Shown in pieces: positions 5,862 to 7,841 of a DNA stretch of 7,841 bases. The DNA lies in assembly GCA_023424095.1 (NCBI GenBank), contig JAFAEG010000148.1, positions 1 through 7,841 on the forward strand. Direction: 5' to 3'. Each line of letters starts with the position of its first letter. The first letter of the stretch is position 1. Made by a program: the position numbers and the translations under genes. The notes under the pieces are model-generated. The model did not search any database. It had not been told where the DNA came from and saw nothing but the letters and a program-made list of their open reading frames with translations. The DNA is from Pseudomonadota bacterium. GTDB lineage: Bacteria > Pseudomonadota > Alphaproteobacteria > Sphingomonadales > Sphingomonadaceae.

Positions 5862-6512
5862 TCAGCGGCAGGTGCCGCGTGGGCCCATGTCGAAATGCAG
5901 ATGATTGTAATGCGCCCGGTCCGAATTGGGGCCGAGGCCGACGGCGAAGCGCTGGCAGCCTGCCCGGTGGATGGCGCGCAGGAAGCGGCGGACGCGCTCG
6001 TCATCGCCATTCCAGCCGTCGACGACGCTGATCCGGCGGCCGTTGCCGAGCGTGAAGGCGGAAATGTCGATGGCATTGGCATAGCCATGCTCGCTGATCC
6101 GCGCGCCTGGCTGGCTGTTCACGCTGCGGCAGGCATAGGTGCCGAAGGTTTCGAGGCGGGTGACGGTCGTGCCGAGGATCTGACTCGCCGCAGGCTGGAC
6201 CGCCTCGCGCAGCCAGCGGGCATATTGGCGCGCGACCGGGCAGGTCATGGCGGTGATGTTGGTGGTCGGCACGCCGACATCGGTCAGCTGGACCGCGCCG
6301 ATCGCGGTGCAGCCATTTTCGAACCGCCGGTCGGGCAGGGCGCGGAACTGCACGCCCTCGCGGGCGAGATCGAGATGACATTGAAGGGTCGCCTCGCGGC
6401 CCGCCGGGGGCTGCGCCTGCGGCGGCCGATAGTCGCCGGACGGCGGCTCGTCGCGGCCGCTCGGGATGCAGCCGGCGAGCAGCAGGGCGGTGAGGGCAAT
6501 GATCCAGCGCAT
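5862..6512 (-). CDS. Extensin-like lipoprotein with M15-peptidase-like motifs
   Basis: This 216-residue protein begins with a lipoprotein signal (RWIIALTALLLAGC; lipobox LAGC with C15), then a Pro-rich linker (16-40) and an extensin-like C-terminal domain (PF06904 type, about 43-216). Within it are ETFGTYACRSVN (121-132), SEHGYANAIDISAF (140-153) and HYNHLHFD (201-208). The H142/D149 pair and the HLH match the SxHxxGxAxD and HxH zinc-site pattern of M15 D,D-carboxypeptidases, so a peptidoglycan-cleaving role in the envelope is a reasonable inference. It has no hydroxyproline-rich plant extensin repeats. Start codons at 6524 and 6533 are also possible and keep the lipobox. The one at 6512 is favoured because a possible promoter (TTGACG at 6548-6543, 17 bases, AATGGT at 6525-6520) would start the mRNA close to it. 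It is divergent from serC. Confidence 0.88.
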   Translation of the reverse strand: MRWIIALTALLLAGCIPSGRDEPPSGDYRPPQAQPPAGREATLQCHLDLAREGVQFRALPDRRFENGCTAIGAVQLTDVGVPTTNITAMTCPVARQYARWLREAVQPAASQILGTTVTRLETFGTYACRSVNSQPGARISEHGYANAIDISAFTLGNGRRISVVDGWNGDDERVRRFLRAIHRAGCQRFAVGLGPNSDRAHYNHLHFDMGPRGTCR

Positions 6513-6563
6513 GGCGTTAACCATTCCCGGCATGGCGGAGTCCGTCAATAGTTCACGCTTCGC

Positions 6564-6590
6564 TTGACGCGCTGACGGGAGGGTTTAGGT
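6564..6590 (+). promoter_or_regulatory. Possible serC promoter
   Basis: TTGACG (6564-6569) matches the -35 consensus in 5 of 6 positions. TTAGGT (6585-6590) is a poor -10 with a 15-base spacer. A start near 6597 would place the first leader hairpin at the very 5' end of the mRNA, which supports the assignment. Confidence 0.27.
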
Positions 6591-6595
6591 CCGGC

Positions 6596-6648
6596 GACGG
6601 GCCACGCCGTCCCAACGCGGCGCGTGCTCTCTGTAAGGAGAGACTGAC
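6596..6648 (+). ncRNA. serC leader RNA (putative cis-regulatory element)
   Basis: Two hairpins lie directly before serC: GACGG/CCGTC (6596-6611, 6-base loop) and CUCUCU-GUAA-GGAGAG (6627-6642), a 6-bp stem including a closing U-G pair with a GNRA-type loop. The second hairpin contains the ribosome binding site AAGGAG (6635-6640), 8 bases before the ATG, so its folding would block translation. A serC leader motif (Rfam serC) is known upstream of serC-serA in alphaproteobacteria and is described as having its last stem overlap the ribosome binding site, as here. The match is by architecture and position; a covariance search has not been run. Confidence 0.6.
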
Positions 6649-7821
6649 ATGATTGAGACCAAGCCGGCAACGGACGCGGCCGCGCGTCCGGCAAAGCCAA
6701 GCTCCCGTCCGGCACGACCCCACTTTTCTTCCGGCCCCTGCGCCAAGCCGCCCGGCTGGGATGCATCCCGGCTGGCCACGGACTCGCTCGGCCGGTCCCA
6801 CCGTTCGAAGATCGGCAAGGCGCGACTGGCGCATGCGATCGACCTGACCCGCAAGGTGCTGCGCGTGCCGGATACGCACCGCATTGGCATCGTCCCCGCC
6901 TCGGATACCGGCGCGGTGGAGATGGCGCTGTGGAGCATGCTCGGGCCGAAGCCGGTGACGATGCTGGCCTGGGAGAGTTTCGGCGAGGGCTGGGTGACCG
7001 ACGTCGCCAAGCAGTTGAAGCTTGATGCGACGATCCTGCGCGCGCCTTATGGCGCATTGCCGGACCTGAAAGCGGTCGACCCGGCCAGCGACGTGGTTTT
7101 CACCTGGAACGGCACGACCTCCGGCGTGCGTGTGCCGGACGCGGACTGGATCCCGTCCGACCGCACCGGCCTCACCATCTGCGACGCCACCTCCGCCGCC
7201 TTCGCGCAGGATCTGCCGTTCGACAAATTGGATGTGACCACTTTCTCCTGGCAAAAGGTGCTGGGCGGCGAGGGCGCGCATGGCATCCTGATCCTGGGCC
7301 CGCGCGCGGTCGAGCGGTTGGAGAGCTACAGCCCGCCTTGGCCGCTGCCCAAGCTGTTCCGGATGACCAAAAGCGGCAAGCTCAACGAGGGCATTTTCAG
7401 GGCCGAGACGATCAACACGCCGTCGATGCTCGCGGTCGAGGACGTGATCTTCGCGCTGGAATGGGCCGATGAAATTGGCGGGATCGAGGCGCTGCGCGTC
7501 CGCGCCAACGCCAATGCCGCCGCGCTCTACGCCTGGGCGGACCGCACCGGCTGGCTCGAGCCGCTGCCGGTCGATCCGGCCACGCGCAGCAACACCAGCG
7601 TCTGCCTGAAGCTGAAGGTCGATCTCGACGAAGAGGGCCAGCGCGCGCTCGTGAAGAAGATCGAGGCTTTGCTCGATGCGGAAGGCGCCGCCTTCGACAT
7701 TGCCGGCCACCGCGACGCGCCGCCGCATTTGCGCATCTGGTGCGGTGCGACGGTGGACACGGCTGATGTCGAGGCGTTGCTGCCCTGGCTCGATTGGGCC
7801 TTTGCCGAGGTCCGCCCCTGA
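6649..7821 (+). CDS. serC: Phosphoserine aminotransferase
   Basis: The 390-residue PLP-dependent enzyme converts 3-phosphohydroxypyruvate and glutamate to phosphoserine and 2-oxoglutarate, the second step of serine synthesis; relatives also act in the pyridoxal phosphate pathway. The Schiff-base lysine is K203 in FSWQKVLGGEGAHG (199-212), and D179 in TICDATSAAF contacts the pyridine nitrogen. HFSSGPCAKPPGW (25-37), LGRSHRS (47-53) and FTWNGTTSGVR (151-161) are typical of the alphaproteobacterial/archaeal-type SerC branch. The first 20 residues are a Pro/Ala/Lys-rich extension. The start has AAGGAG at 8 bases. Length is normal for this branch. In alphaproteobacteria serC usually precedes serA, which would lie beyond the window; the stop codon is followed by a repeat, so an operon cannot be confirmed. 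Confidence 0.95.
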   Translation: MIETKPATDAAARPAKPSSRPARPHFSSGPCAKPPGWDASRLATDSLGRSHRSKIGKARLAHAIDLTRKVLRVPDTHRIGIVPASDTGAVEMALWSMLGPKPVTMLAWESFGEGWVTDVAKQLKLDATILRAPYGALPDLKAVDPASDVVFTWNGTTSGVRVPDADWIPSDRTGLTICDATSAAFAQDLPFDKLDVTTFSWQKVLGGEGAHGILILGPRAVERLESYSPPWPLPKLFRMTKSGKLNEGIFRAETINTPSMLAVEDVIFALEWADEIGGIEALRVRANANAAALYAWADRTGWLEPLPVDPATRSNTSVCLKLKVDLDEEGQRALVKKIEALLDAEGAAFDIAGHRDAPPHLRIWCGATVDTADVEALLPWLDWAFAEVRP

Positions 7822-7824
7822 TTT

Positions 7825-7841
7825 GTCACCCCGGCGAAGGC
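7825..7841. repeat. Sphingomonad-type intergenic palindrome, cut by the window edge
   Basis: GTCACCCCGGCGAAGGC begins 4 bases after the serC stop and runs to the last base. CCCCGGC (7829-7835), a GAAG loop, and the first bases of the returning arm (GC) suggest that the palindrome continues as CCGGGG outside the window. I recognise this element as a short intergenic palindrome common in sphingomonad genomes. Its place right after a stop codon would suit a transcript-end hairpin. Confidence 0.45.

Noticed and set aside
6553..7728. Long - strand frame opposite serC
   Set aside because: serC is unambiguous by its PLP motifs; the opposite frame has the Arg/Gly/Ala-rich look of a shadow frame.
1..7841. 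CRISPR array, insertion sequence, prophage or defence genes
   Set aside because: No regularly spaced repeats with unique spacers, no transposase or integrase motifs, and no terminal inverted repeats with target duplications were seen.

Overview
The window looks like chromosomal DNA of a high-GC alphaproteobacterium, most likely a member of the Sphingomonadales (Sphingomonas-like). The grounds are the GC-rich third codon positions, the gene families present, a serC leader-type hairpin in front of serC, GANTC sites gathered in some intergenic stretches, and a GTCACCCCGGCGAAGGC element at the right edge that I recognise from sphingomonad intergenic repeats. This placement is an inference from the sequence, not a database result.

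Left part (1-2785). The 3' end of a PepSY-associated membrane protein gene (+) converges with a POT/PTR-family peptide transporter (-), with 6 bases between the stop codons. Next, also on the - strand, comes a two-gene unit: a bactofilin followed by an OsmC-family thiol peroxidase. The two genes share one base (TGATG), and a good sigma70-type promoter lies just upstream of the bactofilin.

Centre (about 2786-3776). This is a 1-kb stretch with no convincing protein gene, between the divergent bactofilin (-) and cytochrome c (+) genes. It is dense in inverted repeats. Read on the - strand, many of these form hairpins capped by CUUCGG or GAAA tetraloops, and one has a G-U pair that would be a C-A mismatch on the + strand. 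I therefore propose an unidentified structured RNA on the - strand. At the cytochrome c side of this stretch lie two abutting DnaA-box-like nonamers with three GANTC sites close by. This is the most unusual part of the window.

Right part (3777-7841). A membrane-anchored class I cytochrome c (+) is followed by a LOG/TIGR00730 Rossmann-fold protein (-), a small DUF1294 membrane protein (+), and an extensin-like lipoprotein with M15-peptidase-like metal motifs (-). Last is phosphoserine aminotransferase serC (+), the second enzyme of serine synthesis, preceded by a leader RNA whose last hairpin covers its ribosome binding site. A serA gene is expected just beyond the right edge but is not visible.

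The genes are mostly ordinary housekeeping and envelope functions (peptide uptake, cell shape, peroxide defence, electron transfer, cell wall, serine synthesis). Apart from bactofilin-osmC they do not form one shared pathway.
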